From Acidaminobacter sp. JC074 (lineage in GTDB: Bacteria; Bacillota; Clostridia; Peptostreptococcales; Acidaminobacteraceae): a DNA stretch of 64,000 bases. Positions within the stretch are counted from its first letter, which is position 1; each line of letters begins with the position of its first letter. The notes below the pieces were generated by a model. That model made no database searches, had not been told where the DNA came from, and saw nothing but the letters and a program-made list of their open reading frames with translations. Positions 25,683 to 35,373 of this stretch are shown here, in pieces. Where the stretch lies: contig NZ_VANV01000014.1 of assembly GCF_022496765.1 (NCBI RefSeq), forward strand, positions 62,001 through 126,000, read 5' to 3'. A program made the position numbers and the translations under genes.

Positions 25683-27350
25683 TTATGCGACTGCACTATC
25701 AAGAACTGCTGTTGCAATATTACTTGCATGGTCACCAATTCTTTCAAGGTTGTTAATGATATCTAAGAATAAAACACCAGCAGCAGGTTGACACTTGCCT
25801 TCGTTTAATCTTCTGATATGTTTCTTACGTAAATTCTTTTCCATTAAGTCGATTTCGCCTTCACGTTCAATAACAGATCTGGCTAATTCATGGTTGCCTT
25901 CTTTAATAGCAGTTAAAGATTGTTTGTAAGACTTAATTACTCTCTCACTCATGTGCTTGATTTCTTCCATAGCACTTTCAGAGAATGATAAATTGTTTTC
26001 TACTCTATATACAGTCATCTCTGCTAAGTTATCAGCATGATCACCAACTCTTTCAATATCACCAATTGTTGAGAATAAACCATCGATCATTTCTCTTTCT
26101 TGGTAAGAAATGCTTGTATTCGTCAGTTTAACAAGATAGTTTGCAATATCATGTTCTAACTCATTAACGATTCTTTCAGTTTTAAATGTCTTCTTAGCTT
26201 TTGTTACGTCACCTTCAATAAATGAATCTACAGCATACTGGAATTCTTTTAATGAAAGTTTACCCATATGAAGTACTTCTCTTGAAACCTGAGCCATTGC
26301 AATAGATGGTGTTTCTAAGATACGCTCATCAAGGTACTTAACACCTTCAACTTCTTCTTTCTCATCTTCCGTTTCAGGAATAATAAGTTTTGCAAATCTA
26401 ACAAGGATAGGTGCAAACCATATTAATAAGAATGTAGTTACTAAGTTAAAGATAACGTGTGCAGATGCAACTTGCTTAGCTGTATCAAATCCAAATCGTC
26501 CTGCTAGTATTTCTTCTACAAACCAAAGGGTTGGTATTCTAAGAGCTATAATAAATAGAACTGTACCTATCAAGTTGAAAGTTAAATGCATCACCGCCGC
26601 TCTTCTTGCGTTTTTATTGGCACCTACTGAAGATAACATAGCTGTTACACATGTACCGATGTTTGTACCTAATAAGATAGGGAATGCTGCAGCTAATGAA
26701 ATATTACCAGTTGCCGCAAGACCAACTAAGATACCTGTTGTTGCAGATGATGATTGTACGATAGCTGTCATAGCAAAACCAACAAATATAGCTGCCGCTG
26801 TATTAAAGAAGCCTGGTTCACCAAATGATGCAAGGATTTCTCCTAGTACCGGATTCTTCTTAAGATCACTCATACCAGCTTTCATTGTATCCATACCTAA
26901 GAATAAGATACCGAAGCCAAGTAAAATTTGTGCGTATTTCTTTGTTTTTGTATTTTTAGAAAATAACATCAACATAACACCAATACCGATAGCGAACGGT
27001 GCTAAGTCTGTTAACTTTAGAGCGACAAGAACAGAAGTCATTGTTGTACCAATGTTGGCACCCATAATAACACCAATGGCTTGTGTTAATGTCATAATAC
27101 CTGCATTAACAAAACCTACTACCATTACAGTCGATGCTGAAGATGACTGTACAATTGCTGTTACAAATGCACCTACCGCTACACCAACGTATCGATTGGT
27201 TGTTAATGCACCTACAATAGATTTCAAACGGTTACCCGCTGCTTTTTCAAGACCTTCACTCATTAAATTCATTCCATATAAGAATAAACCTAAACCAGAA
27301 AATAGAAGTACAAACATTTCCCAACCGGGTGTGCTCATCAGTTCTTTCAT
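25683..27350 (-). CDS. Na/Pi cotransporter family protein with PhoU-like C-terminus
   Basis: The protein has about 555 residues from the ATG at 27350; the TTG start 33 bases earlier would include the GGGAGG ribosome site in the coding region. It has two Na_Pi_cotrans repeats, each with the QSSSA motif (AIVQSSSASTVMVV and AIVQSSSATTGILV), in about ten membrane segments. A cytoplasmic PhoU-like helical domain makes up the last 200 residues. It should import phosphate with sodium; some members act as efflux or regulatory proteins. Five TTAACA half-sites lie upstream of its promoter, which suggests control by a PhoP-type regulator. Confidence 0.9.
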   Translation of the reverse strand: MKELMSTPGWEMFVLLFSGLGLFLYGMNLMSEGLEKAAGNRLKSIVGALTTNRYVGVAVGAFVTAIVQSSSASTVMVVGFVNAGIMTLTQAIGVIMGANIGTTMTSVLVALKLTDLAPFAIGIGVMLMLFSKNTKTKKYAQILLGFGILFLGMDTMKAGMSDLKKNPVLGEILASFGEPGFFNTAAAIFVGFAMTAIVQSSSATTGILVGLAATGNISLAAAFPILLGTNIGTCVTAMLSSVGANKNARRAAVMHLTFNLIGTVLFIIALRIPTLWFVEEILAGRFGFDTAKQVASAHVIFNLVTTFLLIWFAPILVRFAKLIIPETEDEKEEVEGVKYLDERILETPSIAMAQVSREVLHMGKLSLKEFQYAVDSFIEGDVTKAKKTFKTERIVNELEHDIANYLVKLTNTSISYQEREMIDGLFSTIGDIERVGDHADNLAEMTVYRVENNLSFSESAMEEIKHMSERVIKSYKQSLTAIKEGNHELARSVIEREGEIDLMEKNLRKKHIRRLNEGKCQPAAGVLFLDIINNLERIGDHASNIATAVLDSAVA

Positions 27351-27397
27351 AATGTAAAATATTCCTCCCAATAAAATAAACAATAACTAACAAGGTT

Positions 27398-27478
27398 ACT
27401 ATACACTACTTTTTTATGTCTTGTGTTAAGATTGTGTTAACTTTGTTAACAGAGCAGATTTTTTGTTAAAAATGTTAA
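27398..27478 (-). promoter_or_regulatory. Pho-box-like array and promoter of the Na/Pi gene
   Basis: Five exact TTAACA half-sites occur on the minus strand (plus-strand TGTTAA beginning at 27424, 27435, 27444, 27464 and 27473), spaced 11, 9, 20 and 9 bases, so they share one face of the helix. The TATAGT at 27398-27403 could be the -10 box; no good -35 is seen. Firmicute PhoP binds repeats of TTAACA-like hexamers with an 11-base period. Confidence 0.65.
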
Positions 27479-27499
27479 TGTGAAATTACAAAAAAAATA

Positions 27500-27540
27500 A
27501 AAACAGGTAAAGTGTATATGATACAAATTACCCGCTATTT
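27500..27540 (-). terminator. Probable terminator after trmL
   Basis: GGGTAA and TTACC flank an inner inverted repeat (TGTAT with ATACA). TGTTTTTATTTTTTTT follows on the minus strand. Confidence 0.6.
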
Positions 27541-27541
27541 C

Positions 27542-28009
27542 TTACTTTAAACCAGGAAAATCAAGTTGGCGTAAAGCCTCAAATGCAACGATATTCACCG
27601 AATTTGATAGATTTAAAGATCTCACGTCTGGATGACTTTTCATCGGTATTGTTATTTCTTTTCCCTTATATTTTTCATGTAACCAAGCTGGCAGTCCAGC
27701 AGTTTCTTTACCAAACATGATAAAAGAATTCTCAGTATACTTAACATCTGTGTAAAACTTATTTGTTTTAGTTGTAGCTAAATATATATCTTCCTCACCA
27801 TACTTGTCTAAAAAGTCTTCTACAGACTCATGTACTTCTAAATCAAGTAGATGCCAATAGTCTAATCCCGCTCTTTTTACGGCCTTGTCATCTATTGAAA
27901 AGCCAAGTGGCTTAATCAAGTGAAGTTTAATACCTGTTATTGCACATGTTCTTGCAATCGTGCCCGTATTAGGTGGAATTTCTGGTTGATATAATACGAT
28001 GTTTATCAT
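27542..28009 (-). CDS. trmL: tRNA (cytidine/uridine-34 2'-O)-methyltransferase TrmL
   Basis: The 155-residue protein is a minimal SPOUT methyltransferase of the TrmL/CspR type. It has the N-terminal ...LYQPEIPPNTGTIARTC motif and the C-terminal knot segments FGKETAGLP and IPMKSHPDVRSLNLSNSVNI. It methylates the wobble ribose of tRNA-Leu in characterised bacteria. Its ATG shares one base with the cheX stop codon (TAATG), an unusual pairing for trmL. Confidence 0.93.
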   Translation of the reverse strand: MINIVLYQPEIPPNTGTIARTCAITGIKLHLIKPLGFSIDDKAVKRAGLDYWHLLDLEVHESVEDFLDKYGEEDIYLATTKTNKFYTDVKYTENSFIMFGKETAGLPAWLHEKYKGKEITIPMKSHPDVRSLNLSNSVNIVAFEALRQLDFPGLK

Positions 28010-28473
28010 TAATTCTCCTTAATAGAAATGTCAAAGTTCATTGTACCTAATTCTGAATTCAGCGGTACACCAATTGTTGTCATAGTAGAAGATGATATAG
28101 TAATGCCCTCTCCAACCATTAATGATGGTGGTGTAATGTCTACTTGTACTTCTTCATTGTATAATAAAGTCGCAGCATTACCCATGATCATATTGCCTAA
28201 CTCTGATAAGGCTGATTTAGACATTTCATCTAACTCAGTTACCGGCATGCCCATCATCATCTTTGATGCAACACCCATAGCCAACTCTTGAGTCATACTG
28301 ATAACAGCTTGACCTTGTATTTCACCTGTAATCCCGACAACTATAAGAACACTCGATGGTGTAAACGGACTTGATTTCATATATGGTTTACCTGTTTTAA
28401 ATTCAGTTTGTGCAATCATTTTTAACACTTCAGTACTTGCTTTAATAAATGGATTTATATATTCAACTTTCAT
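28009..28473 (-). CDS. cheX: CheX-like chemotaxis phosphatase
   Basis: The 154-residue protein has the CheX/CheC fold pattern. The segment SKSALSELGNMIMGNAATLL carries the E-x2-N catalytic pair (E and N of SELGNM) used to dephosphorylate CheY. The C-terminal strand pattern GVPLNSELGTMNFDISIK is also typical. No other chemotaxis gene is nearby, so it may act on CheY encoded elsewhere or on another response regulator. GGAGGTTCGA precedes the ATG. Confidence 0.85.
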   Translation of the reverse strand: MKVEYINPFIKASTEVLKMIAQTEFKTGKPYMKSSPFTPSSVLIVVGITGEIQGQAVISMTQELAMGVASKMMMGMPVTELDEMSKSALSELGNMIMGNAATLLYNEEVQVDITPPSLMVGEGITISSSTMTTIGVPLNSELGTMNFDISIKEN

Positions 28474-28541
28474 TCGAACCTCCTGATATAGTCGCGATTA
28501 CTTCTCGTATACCCATATTAACAAAGAATAACCTATACTTC

Positions 28542-29675
28542 TTAAATTTTCATCATAATTTTTCCAATTGGGTGCCTGTAAATATTAATCGCTTTTGCTG
28601 GACAAAGTTCCTGACAACAGAAACATCTGATACACTCTGATAAATGTATATCCGGTCTATCATCCACCATTTCTATAACCTTTGCTGGACAGCATCTTGC
28701 ACATTCACCACAACCAATACAGGTTGACATAACTTCTGGTCGGGGTTTAATAACATAATCAACCATATTATTAAGCCACTTGGGTACTCGGTTTTCAAGT
28801 AAACCAACACCTTTAATACTTGGAATCTTAAAATCAGAGATATAATAGTCTTCGACCGATTCTCCCACAACCTTTAAATTTTCTTCTAATATAATTTTTC
28901 TTTCGTAACAACGTTTGATAGTTGGTACATCTTGTGGATCTATGCCAACAATCTTGCATGCCACTACATCTAAATAATACGGGGAATTTGAAGCGATTAC
29001 AAGCCCTATTTGTCTTGGCTCGCCACTTGATGGCCCAGCCCCCTCCATGCCAACAACAGCATCCATAAAAGATAGGGTCGGTTTTGCATTCAAACATACA
29101 TCTACAAGCATGTTTGAAAAGTCGTCTATTGAAGGTAAAGTATAATGATACTCTGCCTTCTTAAGACCAGGAATGGTACCATACATGTTCTTTACTGCCC
29201 CAGTAAATAGGGTCATGCCATGTGTTTTAAGTTTTGATACAGAAACAACATGGTCCACATCATTAATGACATCAATGGTTTCAATTTGTTTCATTAATAA
29301 GGCCTGATCACAAGCGGATGTAAAGCTTCCAAAATTTTGATTCAGCGAAATATGGTCATTCACCAAGTCTTCATAACCACATACTTTGTAAATACCGGCA
29401 AGAGCCGACTTATTATATGGTCCACCAGGGCTATCACCGATGATGACCTTTAAACCAAAGTCTACTAGGTGTTTTGCCAGCGCCTTAACGAAGCTTGGAT
29501 GCGTCGTTGTTGCCTCCTCCGGCCTTCTCTTCATTAAAAGATTCACTTTCAAAAGTATGGTCTGGCCGACTTCAAAGTACTTGTCTAAACCACCTAAGTC
29601 TTCAATATTCTTTTTTATTTGGTTATAAAGTAGGGTTTCATCATATGAGTCACACCCTCTAATTGATACATTCAT
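28542..29675 (-). CDS. DUF362 protein with C-terminal 2[4Fe-4S] ferredoxin domain
   Basis: The 377-residue protein has an N-terminal DUF362 domain (about 1-290, with GDSPGGPYNKSA and SVSKLKTHGMTLFTGAVKNMYG). A ferredoxin-like domain with two CxxCxxCxxxC clusters follows (CIGCGECARCCPAK and CIRCFCCQELCPAK). Such proteins are widespread in anaerobes and lack an assigned reaction; electron transfer is likely from the clusters. It follows uppP and may be co-transcribed with the end of the cobalamin operon. Confidence 0.85.
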   Translation of the reverse strand: MNVSIRGCDSYDETLLYNQIKKNIEDLGGLDKYFEVGQTILLKVNLLMKRRPEEATTTHPSFVKALAKHLVDFGLKVIIGDSPGGPYNKSALAGIYKVCGYEDLVNDHISLNQNFGSFTSACDQALLMKQIETIDVINDVDHVVSVSKLKTHGMTLFTGAVKNMYGTIPGLKKAEYHYTLPSIDDFSNMLVDVCLNAKPTLSFMDAVVGMEGAGPSSGEPRQIGLVIASNSPYYLDVVACKIVGIDPQDVPTIKRCYERKIILEENLKVVGESVEDYYISDFKIPSIKGVGLLENRVPKWLNNMVDYVIKPRPEVMSTCIGCGECARCCPAKVIEMVDDRPDIHLSECIRCFCCQELCPAKAINIYRHPIGKIMMKI

Positions 29676-29685
29676 GATAACTCCA

Positions 29686-30495
29686 CTAAATAAACATTGA
29701 AATTAAAACAACAATACCTAAGATTATTCTATAATATGCAAATACCTTAAAGTCATGTTTCTTGATAAAATTCATAAAGACTGCTATAACTGCATATGCA
29801 ACAACAAATGATACAAGAGTACCAATGCCTAAGAGTAAATATTCATAAGATGTAAAGCCAAAACCAGCCTTTAATAGCTTAATCAGCGATGCACCTAATA
29901 TAACAGGAATGGCCATAAAGAATGAAAATTCTGCTGCAACAGCTCTTCTAAAGCCCATGACCAGGCCACCTATTATAGTAGAAGCAGACCTAGACATACC
30001 TGGAATCAAAGCCAAACATTGAAAAATACCAACAATAAAAGCTTCTTTATATGTAATATCATCTTCATGTGTTACTTTTTCTGGTTTTGGTTTGGATTCA
30101 ATGTATAAGAGTATCACTGCACCCACTATAAGGGCTATGGCCACTGTAAGTGGATTAAACAAAAGTTCTTCTATCTTGTCCTCAAATAAAACGCCGATCA
30201 CACCTGCAGGTATAATAGCAACAATAACCTTAAGCCATAGGTTGATGTATCTCTTAAGCTTATCTGCACTGTCTAGATCACCTTTCTTAGGAAGCGGTGG
30301 AAAGACCTTTTTCCAGAAATAAACGATTACCGCCAGTATAGCGCCTGATTGAATGACAATATTAAATATATCATTGAACTTACCTTCTAAAGACATAAAT
30401 CTTGAAACCAAAATTAAATGTCCTGTAGAAGAAACCGGTAGGAACTCTGTAAGACCTTCAACAATTCCTAATATGATAACTTTTATGATTTCCAT
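29686..30495 (-). CDS. uppP: Undecaprenyl-diphosphatase UppP (BacA type)
   Basis: The 269-residue membrane protein has both signature motifs, EGLTEFLPVSSTGHLIL and PGMSRSASTIIGGL. It dephosphorylates undecaprenyl diphosphate to recycle the lipid carrier of wall synthesis and gives bacitracin resistance. Its gene overlaps cobD by 13 bases, which places a wall-cycle gene at the end of a cobalamin operon. AAGGAGATATT precedes the ATG. Confidence 0.95.
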   Translation of the reverse strand: MEIIKVIILGIVEGLTEFLPVSSTGHLILVSRFMSLEGKFNDIFNIVIQSGAILAVIVYFWKKVFPPLPKKGDLDSADKLKRYINLWLKVIVAIIPAGVIGVLFEDKIEELLFNPLTVAIALIVGAVILLYIESKPKPEKVTHEDDITYKEAFIVGIFQCLALIPGMSRSASTIIGGLVMGFRRAVAAEFSFFMAIPVILGASLIKLLKAGFGFTSYEYLLLGIGTLVSFVVAYAVIAVFMNFIKKHDFKVFAYYRIILGIVVLISMFI

Positions 30496-31526
30496 AATAT
30501 CTCCTTTAGTGCTGCCAATAATACTTCATTTTTTTCTCTATCTTTTATAGCAAATCTATAGTAACCTGCTGTAAGTCCATCATAATTTGAACAGCTTCTT
30601 ATCATGATACCATATTTAGCAAGCTTTTTGTCTAATTCAAGTATAGACTTTAAAAAAATATAATTTCCTTCTGTGTTAAAGACCTCAATATCTAAAGTTC
30701 TTAATGCTTTAAGCATGTACTGTCGCTCTTCTTTAATCCAACTTTTGGTTTTACTTATATAGTCCTCGTCTTTTAATACGAGGCTACCAGCTTTTGCTGC
30801 TATGGCATTTATTGACCAAGGCATCCTTGACTCTTTGATATCATTTAAAAGTGCTTTATTCGAGGTCATCAGATAACCCAGCCTTAAACCAGGCATGGCA
30901 AAAAACTTTGTTAATGACTTAGTGATAACCAGATTGTCGTAATCATTTATGTATTTAACCATTGACGATCTAGCCTCATCATTTGTAAAATCTATAAAGG
31001 CTTCATCTACAACAATCATCTTACCAGTCTCTAAGAGCTTTAGTAAATCCTTTCTATCAACCAAATGACCGGTCGGATTATTAGGGTTACAGATAACAAT
31101 GCCATCACAGGAATCAAGTTTAGTTATAAGTTTTTCAACATCCAAAGTAAAAGGTTCTTCAATAACTACTTTTTCAACTTGACCATACTTGCTATAGGCC
31201 CTGTCGTATTCAACAAATGTCGGTACTGGAATCAACATCCTATTAAGTTTTAAATGTTCAGCAACAAGAAAAATACACTCTATACCACCATTGCCAACAA
31301 GAATATAATCACTTGATATGTTTTCAAATCTTGCAATGGCCTCTACAAGGTCCACATAATCTGGATCTGGATAATTTAAAATACTTTCTAAATCTGAAAA
31401 AGCTTCATGAACACCCTTCGGCAAACCTAGTGGATTGATGTTAGCAGAAAAATCCAGAATTTCGCTGACTGCTATATGATTTTCTTTTGCAAACTTATAA
31501 ACATTGCCACCGTGTTTTTTGATCAT
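30483..31526 (-). CDS. cobD: L-threonine-O-3-phosphate decarboxylase (CobD, PLP-dependent)
   Basis: The 347-residue aminotransferase-fold protein starts with the CobD-typical HGGNVYKFAKEN...ILDFSANINPLG. It has the PLP-binding Lys in TKSLTKFFAMPGLRLGY and NPNNPTG. It makes aminopropanol phosphate for the nucleotide loop of cobalamin. Histidinol-phosphate aminotransferase is the main alternative, but the N-terminus and the neighbours favour CobD. It overlaps cbiB by four bases. Confidence 0.9.
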   Translation of the reverse strand: MIKKHGGNVYKFAKENHIAVSEILDFSANINPLGLPKGVHEAFSDLESILNYPDPDYVDLVEAIARFENISSDYILVGNGGIECIFLVAEHLKLNRMLIPVPTFVEYDRAYSKYGQVEKVVIEEPFTLDVEKLITKLDSCDGIVICNPNNPTGHLVDRKDLLKLLETGKMIVVDEAFIDFTNDEARSSMVKYINDYDNLVITKSLTKFFAMPGLRLGYLMTSNKALLNDIKESRMPWSINAIAAKAGSLVLKDEDYISKTKSWIKEERQYMLKALRTLDIEVFNTEGNYIFLKSILELDKKLAKYGIMIRSCSNYDGLTAGYYRFAIKDREKNEVLLAALKEILWKS

Positions 31527-32467
31527 ACTAACCCCAATCTAATTAAAGAGAAAACAACAAATCCTACTATAGAAGTCATGTATAAGAGCTTCCTAGTTCT
31601 AAGTAGGTCTAAAAGATCAATAGGCTTAAAAGGATCACCCATGGTTTTCTTCATAGATACCTTGCCAAAATAAGAGGCCTTGCCACCTAGCTGTATACCC
31701 AAAAGGCCTGCTGCGGCAGATTCGGGATAAGCACTGTTTGGACTTGAATGGTTGCGTTTGTCTCTAGCTAAAATTCTCATGCCCCTTTTTACATCCAATC
31801 GTAAAAAGAAGCCAGCTATTATAATGAACAAGGCTGTCAGTCTAGCTGGTATGTAATTTAAAACATCATCCCATTTAGCCGAAAAATAGCCATAATGATT
31901 GTACTTGTCATTTTTATAACCCACCATAGAGTCTAAGGTGTTGACACCCTTGTAATACCAGCCCAGTGGTGCACCGCCAATGAAAATAAAAAACATAGGG
32001 GCTATAACACCGTCACCTAGATTTTCAGCTATGGTTTCTATAGCTGCCTTGATGATGTCTTCTTCAGTCATCACATCTGTATCTCTAGATACAAGATAGC
32101 CAATCATCTTTCTAGCGGTTTCCATGTCTCCTTCTTTTAGGGCCCTATATACTTTTTTTGTTTCTACATCCAAACACCTAGTTGCAAATATCTGATAAAT
32201 CATGATACTTTCCATAACATGATTTAATAGTGGATGAATTTTATGTAAGGCTAATAAAATGACAAATGGGACAAGAAAAGATAGACCTGATACTGTGATT
32301 AAAAGTATCAAGCCTTTAAATTTTTGAACATTTGGCTTGTCATTTAAATTTAGAAGTCCTTTTTCTAAGAACCTTACCAGATGACCTATGATCCTAACCG
32401 GATGGTATAAGAAATAAGGATCACCTAATATCAAGTCCATGACATAACCGACTGTAATCTGTATCAT
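31523..32467 (-). CDS. cbiB: Adenosylcobinamide-phosphate synthase CbiB
   Basis: The 314-residue membrane protein has the conserved start DLILGDPYFLYHPVRIIG and the motifs DGVIAPMFFIFIGGAPLGWYYKGVNTLDSMVGYKN and NSAYPESAAAGLLGIQLGG typical of CbiB. It attaches aminopropanol phosphate, the product of CobD, to adenosylcobyric acid. It is one base from cbiP and overlaps cobD. Confidence 0.95.
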   Translation of the reverse strand: MIQITVGYVMDLILGDPYFLYHPVRIIGHLVRFLEKGLLNLNDKPNVQKFKGLILLITVSGLSFLVPFVILLALHKIHPLLNHVMESIMIYQIFATRCLDVETKKVYRALKEGDMETARKMIGYLVSRDTDVMTEEDIIKAAIETIAENLGDGVIAPMFFIFIGGAPLGWYYKGVNTLDSMVGYKNDKYNHYGYFSAKWDDVLNYIPARLTALFIIIAGFFLRLDVKRGMRILARDKRNHSSPNSAYPESAAAGLLGIQLGGKASYFGKVSMKKTMGDPFKPIDLLDLLRTRKLLYMTSIVGFVVFSLIRLGLV

Positions 32468-32468
32468 C

Positions 32469-33986
32469 TTACCAAGCCTTTATAATGTCATATACTTTTT
32501 TTATGTCGACATTCTTTCTAACAACATCTGCTAACTTCTCATACTCTGTTTCTTTGAACTCATCAAAACTTTGTACTTTTGAAGTAAGATCATCTAGACC
32601 TTTTTCTTTTCTAATTTCGTTTAAGAAGGTTCTAGTAAAGTTGACATCATCAAAAATACCGTGAATATAAGAACCAAAGACCTTACCGTCATCAGAAATA
32701 GCTCCATCCATAATTGAGACTTCTTCTTCTAAACGTTCAGTAATCTCTACAAATGGACTCGCTTTTTCACCTAAGCTTGTCACACCCATATGAATTTCAT
32801 AACCTGCTACTTCAAGGTTATTTAAACTTTCTATTGTAGAAGATGTGATTCTACCAGAAACTTGTGTTGTTGTTTTTTCTGCTTCAAAAACGGTATCAAT
32901 ATCTAAAAGTCCAAGGCCATGGATATCAGAAATGGCACTTTCAGTATGAAGCGGATCTGAAAGTTTGTTACCTAGAATTTGATAACCACCACAAATACCG
33001 ACAATTCTCTTGCCTTTTCTAGATAATCGGATGATTTGCTCTTCAAGACCTGAATTTCTTAAATAAATCAAATCCTCAATGGTATTTTTTGACCCCGGAA
33101 TGATTAAAACATCTGGATCACCAATAGTCTGACCTCTCATAACATATCTTACATTAACATCTTCCTGAGTTTCAAAAATATTAAAATCTGTAAAGTTAGA
33201 CACATGCGGTAAATAAAGAATTTCAACCTTGATTTGACCTTCTTTTTCTGCATCGAACTTAAAACGCTCAGATAATGAATCTTCATCTTCAATACGTAAG
33301 TGTGTGTATGGTACAACACCCAGAACAGGAACACCCGTCAAATCTTCAATCATCTCTAAACCTGGCTTAAGGATTTCAATGTCCCCTCTAAACTTGTTGA
33401 TGATCACACCCTTGATGCGTTTCTTTTCTTCTTCAGTCATCAACATGATGGTACCGTAGATAGAAGCAAACACACCGCCTCTATCGATATCGCCAACTAA
33501 GATTACTGGAGAATCTGAAAGTTCTGCCATCCCCATATTAACGATGTCATTTTCTCTTAAATTGATTTCAGCAGGGCTACCAGCACCTTCTAAAACCACA
33601 ATATCGTATTGATCAGATAACTTACTATAAGCATCCTTTACCATTAATTTTAACTCTGGTTTAAACTCATGGTATTCTACAGCACTCATATTCTTATGAA
33701 CTTTTCCCATAAAAATAACTTGTGCCTTCTTATCTGTAGATGGCTTCAGAAGTATTGGATTCATAAGAACATGCGGTGTAACCTGTGCAGCTTCTGCCTG
33801 TACAACCTGAGCACGACCCATTTCTAATCCTTCTTCAGTTATAAATGAGTTTAGAGCCATATTTTGAGACTTGAATGGTGCTACTGAATAGCCATCTTGC
33901 TTAAAAATTCTACAAAATGCTGCTGTTAAAATAGACTTCCCTACTGAAGATGCCGTCCCTTGTATCATAATTGATTTACGCTTCAT
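32469..33986 (-). CDS. cbiP: Cobyric acid synthase CbiP
   Basis: The 505-residue glutamine amidotransferase has an N-terminal ATP-binding domain ([35 protein letters not shown]) and a C-terminal class I GATase domain with the nucleophile Cys in [10 protein letters not shown] and a catalytic His in SYIHGIFD. It amidates four side chains of adenosylcobyrinate a,c-diamide. Its start overlaps the end of cbiA by 11 bases. Confidence 0.96.
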   Translation of the reverse strand: MKRKSIMIQGTASSVGKSILTAAFCRIFKQDGYSVAPFKSQNMALNSFITEEGLEMGRAQVVQAEAAQVTPHVLMNPILLKPSTDKKAQVIFMGKVHKNMSAVEYHEFKPELKLMVKDAYSKLSDQYDIVVLEGAGSPAEINLRENDIVNMGMAELSDSPVILVGDIDRGGVFASIYGTIMLMTEEEKKRIKGVIINKFRGDIEILKPGLEMIEDLTGVPVLGVVPYTHLRIEDEDSLSERFKFDAEKEGQIKVEILYLPHVSNFTDFNIFETQEDVNVRYVMRGQTIGDPDVLIIPGSKNTIEDLIYLRNSGLEEQIIRLSRKGKRIVGICGGYQILGNKLSDPLHTESAISDIHGLGLLDIDTVFEAEKTTTQVSGRITSSTIESLNNLEVAGYEIHMGVTSLGEKASPFVEITERLEEEVSIMDGAISDDGKVFGSYIHGIFDDVNFTRTFLNEIRKEKGLDDLTSKVQSFDEFKETEYEKLADVVRKNVDIKKVYDIIKAW

Positions 33987-35364
33987 TATTCTTCTCCATT
34001 TTATATGTCATACATGTGTTAACAAAACCCTTTGCCACTTGTTTATTGCTGTAAAAATGTATATGAGGATAAGCTCCTAAACAATTATACTTCATATAAC
34101 CGCAATGCCAAGACAATAAGTCCGTTTTTTTCTGTTTTTTAATATCATATTTTTGTATAGGTCCCAAATCATTAGGTGACTCCAATACAACCGATCGATG
34201 AAACTCATGGGCCTTAAACTCCAGTCCCTTGTTTCCAATTGGAGTAGGTGCATTTTGAACGACCTCTACATAACCAAATCTCTGAAGCCTTTTGGTCATC
34301 TTAGAACCATTTTCAAAAATACCCACCATATCAAACTTCTGACCATCTAAGTTTTCAATATAGGCCGTCAAATACATAAGACCACCACATTCAGCATAGG
34401 TTGGTAAACCAGCTTCTATACTGTCTTTAATAGACGTAATCATAGACTTGTTATTAGATAAGTCTTTGGAAAAGACTTCTGGAAAGCCACCGCCTATATA
34501 AAGGCCATCAAGCCCAAGAGGTAGTTTTTCATCTTCAAGTGGACTGAACTTAATCAATTCACATCCCATCTCTTCTAATAGGTCTAAGTTGTCCTGATAG
34601 TAAAAGTTAAAGGCATTGTCTAGAGGAAGACCAATCTTTAAAATCTTATCCTTAACAGTAGACTCTATTGCCGGATGATCTTTTGCCTGTGTCGCCAGTT
34701 TCATTAAGAGATCTAAATCAACAGTCGATTCAATCATCTTTGAAACTTCATCAATTTTTTCATCCAGTGCGTCTACCTCAACACTTGGTATCAAGCCCAA
34801 ATGTCTACTTTTTAAAGAGATATTTTCATTCTTAGTCAAATAACCCACACATGGAATACCCACATGGTGTTCAATGGCTTCCTTTATAAGATCATAATGT
34901 CCTTTACCAGATACCTTGTTAACAATAACCCCTGCTACATTTACATGGGGATCAAACATCTTAAAGCCAAGAACCATGGCTGCAGCACTAGCAGCAACCC
35001 CAGCACCGTTGATGACCAAGATAACTGGTGTATCTGTCATTTTTGCCAGATGTGCTGATGAACCCACCAAAGATTTAACATCGGCACCATCATACATGCC
35101 CATAACACCTTCCATAATGGCAATATCTGCTTGGCTTGAATGCTTGCCCATAAGCCCCTTTATGATGTTTTCATCAAGCATCCAGGTATCTAGATTTCTA
35201 GATGAAACGCCTGTTGCAAAGGTATGGAATGCTGTATCTATATAATCGGGACCGGCTTTGTAACCTTGTACCTTTAAACCTCGGTTTCTAAGAGCCCTCA
35301 TAATGCCAAGAACAACGGTTGTTTTGCCAACATCACTGCTGGTCCCAGCTAACATAATTCTCAT
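33976..35364 (-). CDS. cbiA: Cobyrinate a,c-diamide synthase CbiA
   Basis: The protein has 462 residues from the ATG at 35364 (AGGAG six bases upstream; a TTG two codons earlier is less likely). It starts [17 protein letters not shown] with an ATP-binding loop and has the amidotransferase Cys in [10 protein letters not shown]. It amidates cobyrinate at the a and c positions. Genes for making the corrin ring itself are not in this window, so they are elsewhere or cobyrinate-type precursors are salvaged. Confidence 0.95.
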   Translation of the reverse strand: MRIMLAGTSSDVGKTTVVLGIMRALRNRGLKVQGYKAGPDYIDTAFHTFATGVSSRNLDTWMLDENIIKGLMGKHSSQADIAIMEGVMGMYDGADVKSLVGSSAHLAKMTDTPVILVINGAGVAASAAAMVLGFKMFDPHVNVAGVIVNKVSGKGHYDLIKEAIEHHVGIPCVGYLTKNENISLKSRHLGLIPSVEVDALDEKIDEVSKMIESTVDLDLLMKLATQAKDHPAIESTVKDKILKIGLPLDNAFNFYYQDNLDLLEEMGCELIKFSPLEDEKLPLGLDGLYIGGGFPEVFSKDLSNNKSMITSIKDSIEAGLPTYAECGGLMYLTAYIENLDGQKFDMVGIFENGSKMTKRLQRFGYVEVVQNAPTPIGNKGLEFKAHEFHRSVVLESPNDLGPIQKYDIKKQKKTDLLSWHCGYMKYNCLGAYPHIHFYSNKQVAKGFVNTCMTYKMEKNNEA

Positions 35365-35373
35365 AAACAACTC

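Noticed and set aside
26575-27357. 260-codon plus-strand frame
   Set aside because: It is the antisense shadow of the Na/Pi transporter; its composition mirrors the hydrophobic repeats and there is no ribosome site.
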